A DNA stretch of 32,486 nt from the NCBI GenBank assembly GCA_001825675.1, contig MHYA01000173.1, forward strand, positions 1 to 32,486, read 5' to 3'. Below, piece by piece: positions 23,116-31,360 of this stretch. A program made the position numbers and the translations under genes. Under the pieces are notes generated by a model. It searched no databases and was not told the origin of the DNA. It saw only the letters and a program-made list of their open reading frames with translations. The stretch is from Planctomycetes bacterium GWF2_42_9. Its GTDB lineage: Bacteria > Planctomycetota > Phycisphaerae > Sedimentisphaerales > UBA12454. Position 1 is the first letter of the stretch; each line of letters begins with the position of its first letter.

Positions 23116-24789
23116 ATGTTTAAAAAATTATTGATACCTCCGAGAAAAGTTTCGTTGAGAAAAGGATTTTACAAGCTGACGGATACAGCGGTTTTAAAGT
23201 TTTATCAGGACGATTCAATCAGCAGCGAAGGATATAAAATCGAAATCCTTCCTGATGGTACACAAATTTATTCCGCAACTGAAGCGGGAAGTTTTTACGC
23301 AATTCAAACCCTGAAAGACCTTGCCGTAATTTATAACGATAAAGTGCCCTGCTGCGTTATAGATGATAAGCCCGATTTTGCAAGGCGAGGAGTTTATCTT
23401 GATTGTTCGCGGGGAAAAGTTCCGAAATTAAGCACGCTGAAGCATCTAGTCGAAAGGCTTGCGCACTGGAAAATCAACGAGCTGCAATTATACATCGAAA
23501 ATGTTTTCACTTTCAAAAAGCATCCTGAAATCGGAAAAGGTTACAGTCCTTTTACGCCGGCGGAAATTCTGGATTTGCAGGAATATTGCAAAAAATACCA
23601 TATCAGACTTGTCGGTTCGTTGGCAAGTTTCGGGCATTTTGAAAGGGTTCTGTCTTTGCCGAAATATCAGAATCTTGGCGAATTGGCAGGATATAGAGGG
23701 TATCCGGGCGGAACTACGCTTTGCCCTACTGACCCAGGTTCGATAAAACTTGTGAGCGATTTATACAGTGAATTTGTTCCGTTGTTCGAAGCGGATGATT
23801 TTAATGTTTGCTGTGATGAGACGTGGGAATTGGGTGAAGGCAGAAGTAAAAAACTGGCGGACAAAATCGGAAAAGGCGAACTGTATCTGCAATTTCTGTT
23901 AAAGATTTATAATTTGTGTCAAAAGTATGGAAAGCGGATGAATGTCTGGGCCGATATTGTTTTGAAGCATCCTGAACTGCTAAAGAAACTGCCTAAAGAT
24001 ATTGTGATGCTGAACTGGGAATATGAAGCGGAAGGTAAAAATATTTACAGAACGAAAGAAATTGCCAAAGCGGGTCTGCCGTTTATGGTTTGTCCGGGTA
24101 CGAGCAGTTGGCTGACGCACGGGACTCGAATGCCGGCTTCGATGGGAAATATCACGAATTTTGCCAAACAGGGAAGAAAATTCGGAGCCGAAGGTTTGCT
24201 GAACACCGATTGGGGCGATCAGGGACACAGGAATTTACTCGGCGTAAGTCTGCATAGCTTTGCACACGGTGCTGCTCAAAGCTGGAATGGCAAAGCGGTT
24301 GATAATGAGAATTTCACGGATAATTTCTGTTTCAATTTCTTCAGTCAGAAGGATAATAAACTTTCCAAGGCAATTCAAAAACTTGGCAGAAATTATATTA
24401 CTTGCGGAACAAATGTACCAAATAGAAGCTGGCTTTATCTTGCACTGATTGAGCCTGCAAAGAATATTGAGCCGGATAGTTATATTTATCAAATGAACGA
24501 TAAAGGGTTGAAGGAAATAATAAATAGAACCGCATTGGCTAAAGCCCGCCATACAAATAGTTTTGAAAATATAGCACTAGAAGAAATCGTACTTGCGCAA
24601 GAAATGGATAAGCTGGCGGCAAAAAGAGCATTGGCTCTGAAGCATAAAAATTATTCAGAGTTAAAGAATGTCAGCAAAGAAATACAGAAGATGGCGGACG
24701 AATTTAAAAGATTGTGGCTAATAAGAAATAAGCCGTCGAGATTGAAAGATAATTTGAAATTATTTAAAAAAGCCGCAGAAAATTTTTAG
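23116..24789 (+). CDS. Family 20 glycoside hydrolase (beta-N-acetylhexosaminidase-like), no signal peptide
   Basis: GH20 enzymes remove terminal GlcNAc or GalNAc using the substrate's own acetamido group. The 557-residue protein has an N-terminal GH20b-like domain (to about residue 85), then the barrel beginning RRGVYLDCSRGKVP (90-103), with SLASFGHFERV (168-178) and the catalytic pair Asp234-Glu235 in NVCCDETWELGEG. Aromatic residues for the sugar pocket appear in NWEYEAEG and NTDWGDQGH. There is no signal peptide, so it is predicted to be cytoplasmic, unlike most GH20 enzymes. The anmK gene follows 20 bases later and murQ and a transporter come next, which points to muropeptide-derived disaccharides as the substrate. 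That would give it the role GH3 NagZ plays in E. coli; this is inference. AAGGA lies seven bases before the ATG. Confidence 0.85.
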   Translation: MFKKLLIPPRKVSLRKGFYKLTDTAVLKFYQDDSISSEGYKIEILPDGTQIYSATEAGSFYAIQTLKDLAVIYNDKVPCCVIDDKPDFARRGVYLDCSRGKVPKLSTLKHLVERLAHWKINELQLYIENVFTFKKHPEIGKGYSPFTPAEILDLQEYCKKYHIRLVGSLASFGHFERVLSLPKYQNLGELAGYRGYPGGTTLCPTDPGSIKLVSDLYSEFVPLFEADDFNVCCDETWELGEGRSKKLADKIGKGELYLQFLLKIYNLCQKYGKRMNVWADIVLKHPELLKKLPKDIVMLNWEYEAEGKNIYRTKEIAKAGLPFMVCPGTSSWLTHGTRMPASMGNITNFAKQGRKFGAEGLLNTDWGDQGHRNLLGVSLHSFAHGAAQSWNGKAVDNENFTDNFCFNFFSQKDNKLSKAIQKLGRNYITCGTNVPNRSWLYLALIEPAKNIEPDSYIYQMNDKGLKEIINRTALAKARHTNSFENIALEEIVLAQEMDKLAAKRALALKHKNYSELKNVSKEIQKMADEFKRLWLIRNKPSRLKDNLKLFKKAAENF

Positions 24790-24809
24790 CCACAGAGAAA
24801 TACAATAAA

Positions 24810-25907
24810 ATGAGAGTAATTGGTTTGATGTCCGGAACAAGTGCCGATGGGGTTGATGCGGCAGTTGTCGAAATAAAAGGAACACAAGTGAAAACACTTG
24901 CGTTCGATACCTTTGAGTTTTTGCCTGAAGTGCGGAAGCAAATTCTTGAACTTGGTGAGCAAAAATGCGTATCTGCGGGCATAATTTCTGATTTTAACTT
25001 TCAGCTTGGCGAGATTTTCGCCGACGCGGTTATTAAATTGTGCAAAAAAAATAAAATCAGCCTTAAAACTATCGATTTGATCGGTTCGCACGGCCAAACG
25101 ATTTTTCACAGACCTTCAACAAGTACGCTTCAAATTGGCGAATCTTCTATAATCGCATACAGAACGGGTATAACAACGGTTTCTGATTTCAGGCCTAAAG
25201 ATATTGCGGCAGGCGGTCAAGGCGCACCGCTTGTGCCGTTCGCTGATTACTGGCTTTTCAAGAATAAAAAGAAAAGCCGAGCGGTTCAGAATATCGGCGG
25301 GATTGCAAATGTCGCATATCTGCCGGCTGGTTGTTCGTCGAATGACATTATCGCGTTCGATACAGGGCCGGGGAATATGATTATCGACAGGCTGGTATTT
25401 CTGCTGACGAAAGGCAAACAGCATTTTGATAAAGGTGGAAAAATCGCGGCACAGGGGAAAATTAATTATAAAATATTGAAGCAGATGCTCTCCAATTCAT
25501 ATTTTAAAATCAAGCCGCCAAAATCAACCGGCCGGGAGTTTTTCGGAAAAGAATATACGGATATTTTTTATAAAAAGCTGCCTAACGAAGATATTATAAC
25601 TACAGCGACAGCTTTTACAGCGATGAGTATCGCGGACGCATATAACAGATTTTTGCCCGCGATTCCAGATGAAATAATCCTTTGCGGCGGCGGTGCGAGA
25701 AATAATACTCTTGTAGAAATGCTGAAAGAAAATATTAAAGGCAAAATATTGTTTTCCGATGATTTCGGAATAAACACTGACGCGAAAGAAGCGGTATCTT
25801 TCGCAATCCTGGCTTACGCGACAATAAAACGAATAGCTAATAACGTCCCCAGTGCAACGGGTGCGAAGAATGCGGTAGTTTTAGGGAAAGTAACATACGC
25901 AAAATGA
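24810..25907 (+). CDS. anmK: Anhydro-N-acetylmuramic acid kinase
   Basis: AnmK opens the 1,6-anhydro ring of anhydro-MurNAc and phosphorylates it with ATP to give MurNAc-6-phosphate, in the cytoplasm. The 365-residue length is normal. Motifs are GLMSGTSADGVDAAVVEI (residues 5-22, nucleotide binding), GSHGQTIFH (92-100), DFRPKDIAAGGQGAPLVPFAD (126-146), NIGGIANVAYL (161-171) and FDTGPGN (183-189), in which Asp184 is the likely catalytic base. ICGGGARN-like sequence (ILCGGGARNN) closes the ATP site. Its stop overlaps the murQ start by four bases (ATGA), so kinase and etherase are coupled and match consecutive reactions. Anhydro sugars arise from lytic transglycosylases, so wall turnover or foreign wall fragments are the source. 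Confidence 0.96.
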   Translation: MRVIGLMSGTSADGVDAAVVEIKGTQVKTLAFDTFEFLPEVRKQILELGEQKCVSAGIISDFNFQLGEIFADAVIKLCKKNKISLKTIDLIGSHGQTIFHRPSTSTLQIGESSIIAYRTGITTVSDFRPKDIAAGGQGAPLVPFADYWLFKNKKKSRAVQNIGGIANVAYLPAGCSSNDIIAFDTGPGNMIIDRLVFLLTKGKQHFDKGGKIAAQGKINYKILKQMLSNSYFKIKPPKSTGREFFGKEYTDIFYKKLPNEDIITTATAFTAMSIADAYNRFLPAIPDEIILCGGGARNNTLVEMLKENIKGKILFSDDFGINTDAKEAVSFAILAYATIKRIANNVPSATGAKNAVVLGKVTYAK

Positions 25908-26800
25908 AACGCATATTACCAACAACAGAAAAACGTAACAAGAAAAGCGCAAATATTGACAAACTTTCAACGCTTGAAATTGTCAAACTTATCAACAGCG
26001 AAGATATGCTCATCGCCGGTGCTGTCGGCAAAGAAGCGAAAAAAATCGCGGCGGCGGTCGAAATGATCGTCGAACGATTTAAAAAAGGCGGAAGACTGTT
26101 TTACGTTGGCGCAGGTACAAGCGGAAGATTAGGAGTATTGGACGCTTCGGAATGTCCGCCGACGTATGGGGTAAATCCCCTGCTTGTCCAGGGAATCATT
26201 GCGGGCGGCAAACGTGCACTGGTGCGGGCAGTTGAAGGCGCTGAAGATAAAATCAACGACGGCATCACGGCAATCGCGAAGAAAAAAATTAAAACGAATG
26301 ATGTTGTTGTCGGAATCGCGGCCTGCGGATTGACGCCTTTTGTTCGAGCGGCTTTGAAAGAAGCTAAAATACGGAAAGCAGGTACAATTTTCGTAACTTG
26401 TGCGCCCGAGGTTGCAAACGGTAATGATGCTGAAATTCTTATCAACCCTGTTGTTGGGCCGGAAGTTATTACTGGTTCAACACGGATGAAGGCGGGAACG
26501 GCAACCAAACTCGTCTTAAATCTGCTTACAACTACAACGATGATCAAGATGGGAAAAGTTTACGGCAATCTAATGGTCGATTTAAAAGCAACAAATAATA
26601 AATTGAAGGATAGGTCTGTCAGGATTGTTGCCGAGATAACTGGACTTCCGAAAAGCAAAGCAAACGCCCTTTTGAAAAAAGCTGACGGCAAAGTTAAAAT
26701 TGCGATAGTAATGTATTTTAGAAAATGCGATTTGCAAAAAGCGATAGAAATATTAGATAGTTGCGGACAATCTTTGCGTAAGGCTATTGAAAACAAATGA
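25904..26800 (+). CDS. murQ: N-acetylmuramic acid 6-phosphate etherase
   Basis: MurQ splits MurNAc-6-phosphate into GlcNAc-6-phosphate and D-lactate. The 298-residue protein is a SIS-domain enzyme of standard length. GRLFYVGAGTSGRLGVLDASE (about 63-83) carries the first catalytic Glu at residue 83, and RAVEGAED gives Glu114, the same numbers as the two catalytic glutamates known from the E. coli enzyme. The phosphate-site STRMKAGTATKLVLNLL segment is intact. It overlaps anmK by four bases upstream and the symporter start by four bases downstream, so three genes are translated as one coupled block. Later steps (NagA deacetylase, NagB) are not in the window; GlmS, encoded at 15138, consumes or supplies the same pool. 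Confidence 0.97.
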   Translation: MKRILPTTEKRNKKSANIDKLSTLEIVKLINSEDMLIAGAVGKEAKKIAAAVEMIVERFKKGGRLFYVGAGTSGRLGVLDASECPPTYGVNPLLVQGIIAGGKRALVRAVEGAEDKINDGITAIAKKKIKTNDVVVGIAACGLTPFVRAALKEAKIRKAGTIFVTCAPEVANGNDAEILINPVVGPEVITGSTRMKAGTATKLVLNLLTTTTMIKMGKVYGNLMVDLKATNNKLKDRSVRIVAEITGLPKSKANALLKKADGKVKIAIVMYFRKCDLQKAIEILDSCGQSLRKAIENK

Positions 26801-28233
26801 ACGGAATTGATTTTATAATTGTAGCGGCATCGGTCGCGTTGCTTTTTGTTATTTCTTACGTTTTTGGGCGAAAAGAAAACAATACGGATGATTTTTTTCT
26901 TGGTCAAAGAAAAGTGCCGTTGTTTGTGGCGTGTCTTTCTTTTATCGCAACAGAAGTCAGCGCATTGACAATCGTGGGCGTACCGGCAACTGCTTACAGC
27001 GAAAATTGGGAGTATCTGCAATTTTTTGTGGGATCGGCGGCTGCCAGGATTTTAGTCGCCTTTCTTTTTATACCAGTATTCTACAAATACAACTGCACAA
27101 GCATCTATGAATTTTTGCGGCATAGATTCGGATCACAAACTCAATACGCAGGTTCGATTTTTTTCTTTATCACACGATTAATCGGTTCAGGTGTGCGACT
27201 TTATGCGGCCTGTATGGCGATTGGCATTATTATGGGATGGCGGATCGATCTTACGATCGCATTGTTTATTATAGTAAGCATTATATTTATCGCTTATGGC
27301 GGCGTTAAGGCGGTTGTTTGGGCGGGAGCTTATCAGGCTATCGCATTTTTCACCGCGGGTATTGCACTGCTTATTTATCTCTACTTGCATATCAATGGAG
27401 GGCTATCGGCAATATGGCAGACGGCAGGCGAAGCAGGCAGGCTAAGTGTTTTCAATTTGAAACTCGATTTTAATAATCCAACGACATTCTGGGCAGGGAC
27501 GGCAAATGCGTTCTTTATTGGCTTGGCCGTGTTTGGAACGGATCAGGAACTGATGCAAAGACTTTTAACGGTTGAAACAAGACGTAAAAGTCAAAACGCG
27601 ATAATGCTGACGATATGCGGAGCGCTGCCGATTTTGTGCATTTATCTGGCTATCGGAACATTGTTTTATGTTTTCTTCACACAGAATCCGAATATACCGG
27701 GACCTGAAGAGACAAAAAAAGTATTATCGTATTACACGGCTAATTTTCTGCCTGCGGGTTTAAAAGGACTTGTGCTTGCGGCCATTGTTTTGGCAAGTAT
27801 CGATTCGCCTTTATCTTCGCTTTCTTCTTCATTTGTAATGGATATTTACAAGCCGTTAATAAAAAAACAGGCATCAGAAAAACATTATCTTAATGTTTCA
27901 CGCGGCGGTATCATAGTTTTTGGGCTTATACTCGCTGGAATCGCACTTGCGTGTCAGCCGATAAAAAATATTTTGTGGTTTGCATTCGAGATTATATCGG
28001 TAACAGGCGGCGCTACACTTGGGATTTTCTTATTAGGTGTTTTAACGAAGCGTAAATCAAATATTGGTAACGTAGCGGCAATGATTATAAGCACCGTATC
28101 AATGACCACATTATTGCTTTTAAAGCATAACGGAATCATAGGCCTTGCTTGGAGTTGGCTGATAGTTCTTGGCACGATCGAGACATTCGTTTTAGGATTT
28201 GTTTTCAGCTATATTCCTGATTTCCATAAGTAA
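26797..28233 (+). CDS. Sodium:solute symporter family transporter, likely for an amino sugar or muropeptide sugar
   Basis: This 478-residue SSS-family protein has about 13 hydrophobic segments. Characteristic regions are FFLGQRKVPLFVACLSFIATEVSAL (residues about 33-57, first inverted-repeat unit), a GGVKAVVWAGAYQ segment, GTDQELMQRLLTVET, and the late IDSPLSSLSSSFVMDIYKP, whose serines correspond to the Na2 sodium site. It imports a solute with Na+ across the inner membrane. Its start overlaps the murQ stop by four bases, so the imported compound is probably a substrate of GH20, AnmK or MurQ, such as GlcNAc-anhydro-MurNAc or MurNAc. From memory, Tannerella forsythia also has a non-PTS transporter gene (murT) by murQ. 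AmpG (an MFS protein) or a PTS component would be usual in enterics. Specificity is inferred. Confidence 0.88.
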   Translation: MNGIDFIIVAASVALLFVISYVFGRKENNTDDFFLGQRKVPLFVACLSFIATEVSALTIVGVPATAYSENWEYLQFFVGSAAARILVAFLFIPVFYKYNCTSIYEFLRHRFGSQTQYAGSIFFFITRLIGSGVRLYAACMAIGIIMGWRIDLTIALFIIVSIIFIAYGGVKAVVWAGAYQAIAFFTAGIALLIYLYLHINGGLSAIWQTAGEAGRLSVFNLKLDFNNPTTFWAGTANAFFIGLAVFGTDQELMQRLLTVETRRKSQNAIMLTICGALPILCIYLAIGTLFYVFFTQNPNIPGPEETKKVLSYYTANFLPAGLKGLVLAAIVLASIDSPLSSLSSSFVMDIYKPLIKKQASEKHYLNVSRGGIIVFGLILAGIALACQPIKNILWFAFEIISVTGGATLGIFLLGVLTKRKSNIGNVAAMIISTVSMTTLLLLKHNGIIGLAWSWLIVLGTIETFVLGFVFSYIPDFHK

Positions 28234-28245
28234 TCCTCAAAAATA

Positions 28246-28277
28246 TTCCAGGCAGGATATTTTAACCCCGCCTGGAA
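28246..28277. terminator. Convergent hairpin between symporter and chemoreceptor genes
   Basis: TTCCAGGC (28246-28253) pairs with GCCTGGAA (28270-28277). On the minus strand a TATTTTT tract follows, giving a reasonable intrinsic terminator for the chemoreceptor operon; on the plus strand the tract is poorer but the stem may still act for the symporter operon. Confidence 0.65.
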
Positions 28278-28296
28278 CATTAAGGGGAATAAAATT

Positions 28297-30321
28297 TTAG
28301 TTAAATTCTTTTAAGGCATCATTTTTCCCTTCTTCTAAAGGGATAACGCTTTTAGCCGCTTTAGTTTTGGCGGTAAAAGCAATTTTCTTTTCAGCTTTCT
28401 TTGCTGTGCCTGCGGCAATATGATGAATTGTATGGTCAAAGTTTGTTAATTTCTGTGTATGGCTTCGTTCGATTTTAGGAACGGAATTCTTAATAGTTTG
28501 TTTGCCGTTGTTTCCGCCGACAAGATTTACCAAATCCTGTACTATCAGATTCATCTGCTCAGATTGTGCGCTTAATTCTTCGGAAGCACTTGCGGATTCC
28601 TCGGCGCTGGCAGCGTTCTGCTGGGTAACTTTATCCATTTGAGCAACCGCGGTATTGACCTGATCAATACCTTGAGCCTGTTCAGATGAAGCAGCAGCTA
28701 TCTCACCGACGAGGTCGGTTGTCTTGCCGATGCTTTGAACTATTTCATCAAGAACTTTGCCAACCTCGGCAGCGATATCAACGCCATTCTTTGAATTCTT
28801 TACAGATTCTTCAATCATATTGGCGGTATTTTTTGCTGCTTCTGCCGAACGCATCGCTAAATTGCGAACTTCCTCAGCAACAACCGCGAAACCTTTGCCC
28901 GCTTCGCCCGCACGTGCTGCTTCAACGGCGGCATTCAACGCGAGCAGGTTTGTTTGGAATGCTATTTCATCAATGACCTTTATGATTTTCGCTGTTTCAT
29001 CAGATGATTTTTGTATATCTTTTATCGCATCGCTCATTCGGCCCATAGCTTCTGTTCCGTTGCCGGCAGCTTTACGTGCTTCGGCGGCGAGAGTGTTTGC
29101 CTGTTGTGCGTTGTCAGCATTTTGTTTTGTCATTGAAGCCATTTCTTCAAGACTCGACGACGTTTCTTCCAAACCGGCTGCCTGTTCTGTCGCACCTTCT
29201 GCCAATGACTGCGAAGCACTAGATACCTGGCCAGCGGCAGAAGAAACCTGCTGCGAACCGTCCGTGAGGCCCGCAATGACACGATTGATCGGTCTGACTA
29301 TGCTTATTGAAAGGAAAATGCCGAGGAACAAAGCAAGAACTGTACCGACAACAAGCGTTATTACCATAACAACGCTGCTGAAAGTCGCCTGATTGATCGC
29401 TTTATTCTTTGCTGTATTTGCGTTTTCAACATTGAATTTCGCGAGTTTTTCCAATGCCTCAAATGTAGCAGCATCTTTTTCTTTTGTATCTACCATAATC
29501 AGCTTGTTGGCGGCTGTATATACGTTTGATGCTTTATCAATTTCATTGTAGATAGTTTGAAACCCTTTAAATACTCCGTCTGCGGAAATTTGCATTTCAC
29601 TGTAAGCGGCATTTTGACCATCAACATTCGCGGCAGTCGCGTTTTGTCGTATTTTCGCAACGCAGCTATGGAAATGTTCGTGAGCAAGCCGCATATCTTT
29701 TAAAGCATCCGAGATAACGGGATTTGTAGTCTGAAAAGTGCCGCTCCACTTGGCAAAATTGCAGCCGGTATGATCGTCTCCGCCGTGGAAATCATTTTTA
29801 GTACGAATAAATTCGCTAACATTATTGAGCAGTTTGTAATGATCCGCTTTGAAAGATTCTATTTTGTTTTTCAAATCATCAGGATTGAGAATATTGACTT
29901 TATCAAGTTCCTGGCACATCTTCATAAACTTATCGTTTTCTTCTCGCCAGTCAGTGATGAGAGAATTAAGCTGTTGATATATTTTATCTTCCTCGGAGCT
30001 TCGCGGGAGGGTTTCATAAGTTTCCTTTGCCGCGGCATAACTTTCACGAGCACGGTTTATAAGCGCATATTGTTCCTGTCTTTGTTCAGGTGTAAGATTA
30101 GGATTGAGCAGGCCTCTTAAACCGCCCTTTAATTCGGCTAAATACTTGCTGATTTCCTGCATACTCTGAACGCTTGGCAGATAGACATTGCCAATACTGT
30201 TGATTTGTTTTTTAGCGGTTTTAAGGCCGAAAAAGCCCGTTAAACCGATAACACATATAATGACTGTAGCAAGCGAAAAACCGGTAATCAGCTTTGTGCT
30301 TAGTTTCATATTCTTAAACAT
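28297..30321 (-). CDS. Methyl-accepting chemotaxis protein with an extracytoplasmic CZB-like zinc-binding domain
   Basis: This 674-residue transmembrane chemoreceptor has helix one at about residues 11-33 and helix two at 314-342. Between them lie a four-helix-bundle-type part (about 45-150) and a CZB-like motif: His161, then Cys187 in CNFAKW, then His214-xxx-His218 in LAHEHFH. Spacings (26 residues from His to Cys, 22 from Trp192 to His214) fit the published CZB consensus as I recall it, with Gly replaced by Ala190. After a short HAMP-like linker comes the signalling hairpin [20 protein letters not shown] (about 450), with heptad Glu/Gln methylation-type sites. The tail lacks an NWETF pentapeptide. 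GAAAGGAAA precedes the start. The cheW gene is 56 bases upstream on the same strand. Confidence 0.92.
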   Translation of the reverse strand: MFKNMKLSTKLITGFSLATVIICVIGLTGFFGLKTAKKQINSIGNVYLPSVQSMQEISKYLAELKGGLRGLLNPNLTPEQRQEQYALINRARESYAAAKETYETLPRSSEEDKIYQQLNSLITDWREENDKFMKMCQELDKVNILNPDDLKNKIESFKADHYKLLNNVSEFIRTKNDFHGGDDHTGCNFAKWSGTFQTTNPVISDALKDMRLAHEHFHSCVAKIRQNATAANVDGQNAAYSEMQISADGVFKGFQTIYNEIDKASNVYTAANKLIMVDTKEKDAATFEALEKLAKFNVENANTAKNKAINQATFSSVVMVITLVVGTVLALFLGIFLSISIVRPINRVIAGLTDGSQQVSSAAGQVSSASQSLAEGATEQAAGLEETSSSLEEMASMTKQNADNAQQANTLAAEARKAAGNGTEAMGRMSDAIKDIQKSSDETAKIIKVIDEIAFQTNLLALNAAVEAARAGEAGKGFAVVAEEVRNLAMRSAEAAKNTANMIEESVKNSKNGVDIAAEVGKVLDEIVQSIGKTTDLVGEIAAASSEQAQGIDQVNTAVAQMDKVTQQNAASAEESASASEELSAQSEQMNLIVQDLVNLVGGNNGKQTIKNSVPKIERSHTQKLTNFDHTIHHIAAGTAKKAEKKIAFTAKTKAAKSVIPLEEGKNDALKEFN

Positions 30322-30377
30322 TTTAATTTCCTTTCAAATTATTATTGAACTGTTTTTTTTTGAATTGGATTTTGAGA

Positions 30378-30893
30378 TTAATCCGCTACGGCGTTAAGAG
30401 CAGTTAAATTTGTGCCGCCGAGAACTTTATCGATATCGAGCAGAATTTTTACCGATTCGCCGACCTTACCCATACCAAGAATAAAATCCGTGTTTACGGC
30501 TGCATCAAATTGCGGCGCCTCTTCTATATTCTCGCCGTCAATATCGAGCACTTCCTGAACATGATCGACAACGATGCCGGTACTGAATTTTCGGCCCTCC
30601 TGATGAATTTCGACTACGATGATGCACGTTTCTTCAGTAACTTCTGCGGTTTCCATACCGAATTTCGTCCGCAAGTCTATTACAGGTATAACCTGTCCGC
30701 GGAGATTTATTACGCCTTTAACATACGAAGGCGTTTGGGGTACAGCGGTTATATCCATATAACCTATAATTTCACGGACTTTGAGAATTTCCAGGCCGTA
30801 TTCTTCGCAACCGAGAGCGAAAGTTAAATACTTGCCTTCTCTATCCTGCAGGGTTTTGCTTGTCTGCTCTTTTTGAGATGCTGCATTTGACAT
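30378..30893 (-). CDS. cheW: CheW-like chemotaxis coupling protein
   Basis: The 171-residue protein is a single CheW domain, with YLTFALGCEEYGLEILKVRE (about 24-43), then AVPQTPSYVKGVINLRGQVI (about 53-72) and PVIDLRTKFGM. CheW joins chemoreceptors to the kinase CheA. It is slightly longer than E. coli CheW (167 residues), with an N-terminal Ser/Lys/Glu-rich extension. AGGAG lies seven bases before the ATG. The gene is promoter-proximal to the chemoreceptor, separated by 56 bases with no terminator, so they form a two-gene operon; CheA, CheY and CheR/B are not in the window. No convincing promoter can be assigned upstream on the minus strand. Confidence 0.93.
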   Translation of the reverse strand: MSNAASQKEQTSKTLQDREGKYLTFALGCEEYGLEILKVREIIGYMDITAVPQTPSYVKGVINLRGQVIPVIDLRTKFGMETAEVTEETCIIVVEIHQEGRKFSTGIVVDHVQEVLDIDGENIEEAPQFDAAVNTDFILGMGKVGESVKILLDIDKVLGGTNLTALNAVAD

Positions 30894-31294
30894 AATGCGT
30901 CTCCTATAAAATAAAAAAAATCTTAAGCTGAAACCGTTCCAGCATATATCAACAGCGCTGACTGTAATTTTTAGCTGACAGGGCTAACATAACAAAAAAC
31001 AGTAACGCCAGTCTTTTTTGAAATGGATTACTTCTTGCTGAAATACGGTGGATCACTTTTTGCGGAACTAATTGCTGCTGCCAAGCCTTGAATTGCTGTG
31101 AACATTTCTTTGGCTTTGCTGTTACGTATCTTCGGCCAACTTTTGGAGCAACATTATTTCGGGTAATACCAGATTTTCAGAATGGTTGTGCAAAAACTTC
31201 TTGTAAAAATGAGTATTTCGGTTATTATAGCCTATAACCCTTGCACAATCTTTTGTGCTGTTTTGTACCACTTAAAAGGTCTTAACATAAATAC
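30894..31294. other. Intergenic region, about 400 bases, no supported gene
   Basis: This divergent gap separates cheW from the glycosidase gene. I see only short frames: a 25-codon minus-strand frame at 31028-31105 whose product starts MFTAIQGLAAAISS, without a ribosome site, and an overlapping minus-strand frame at 31232-31429 that conflicts with the glycosidase. It is AT-rich, with no recognisable transposase remnant, tRNA or riboswitch. Two inverted repeats near its right end are listed separately. Confidence 0.6.
31220..31258. promoter_or_regulatory. Two adjacent inverted repeats upstream of the glycosidase promoter (operator candidates)
   Basis: GGTTAT (31220-31225) and ATAACC (31234-31239) form one inverted repeat with an eight-base centre. 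GCACAA (31243-31248) and TTGTGC (31253-31258) form a second with a four-base centre. They lie 37-75 bases ahead of the -35 element, where an activator or repressor of a sugar-utilisation gene might bind. Confidence 0.35.
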
Positions 31295-31323
31295 TTGACA
31301 ATTTTTGGATATAATTATATTAA
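31295..31323 (+). promoter_or_regulatory. Putative sigma70 promoter of the secreted glycosidase gene
   Basis: A perfect TTGACA (31295-31300) is followed after 17 bases by TATTAA (31318-31323), about 38 bases before the start codon. Confidence 0.55.
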
Positions 31324-31360
31324 CTGGATACGTAAATATCATCAAATGAAGGGATTTAGA

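Noticed and set aside
26101-26547. 148-codon minus-strand ORF opposite murQ
   Set aside because: The sense strand encodes the intact MurQ active site in this interval, so this is a shadow frame.
28757-29392. 211-codon plus-strand ORF inside the chemoreceptor gene
   Set aside because: It is antisense to the strongly conserved signalling hairpin and its Ala/Ser-rich translation is the usual shadow of a coiled-coil gene.
31028-31105. 25-codon minus-strand ORF in the cheW-glycosidase gap
   Set aside because: Too short, without a ribosome site or known family; kept only as a remark in the intergenic entry.
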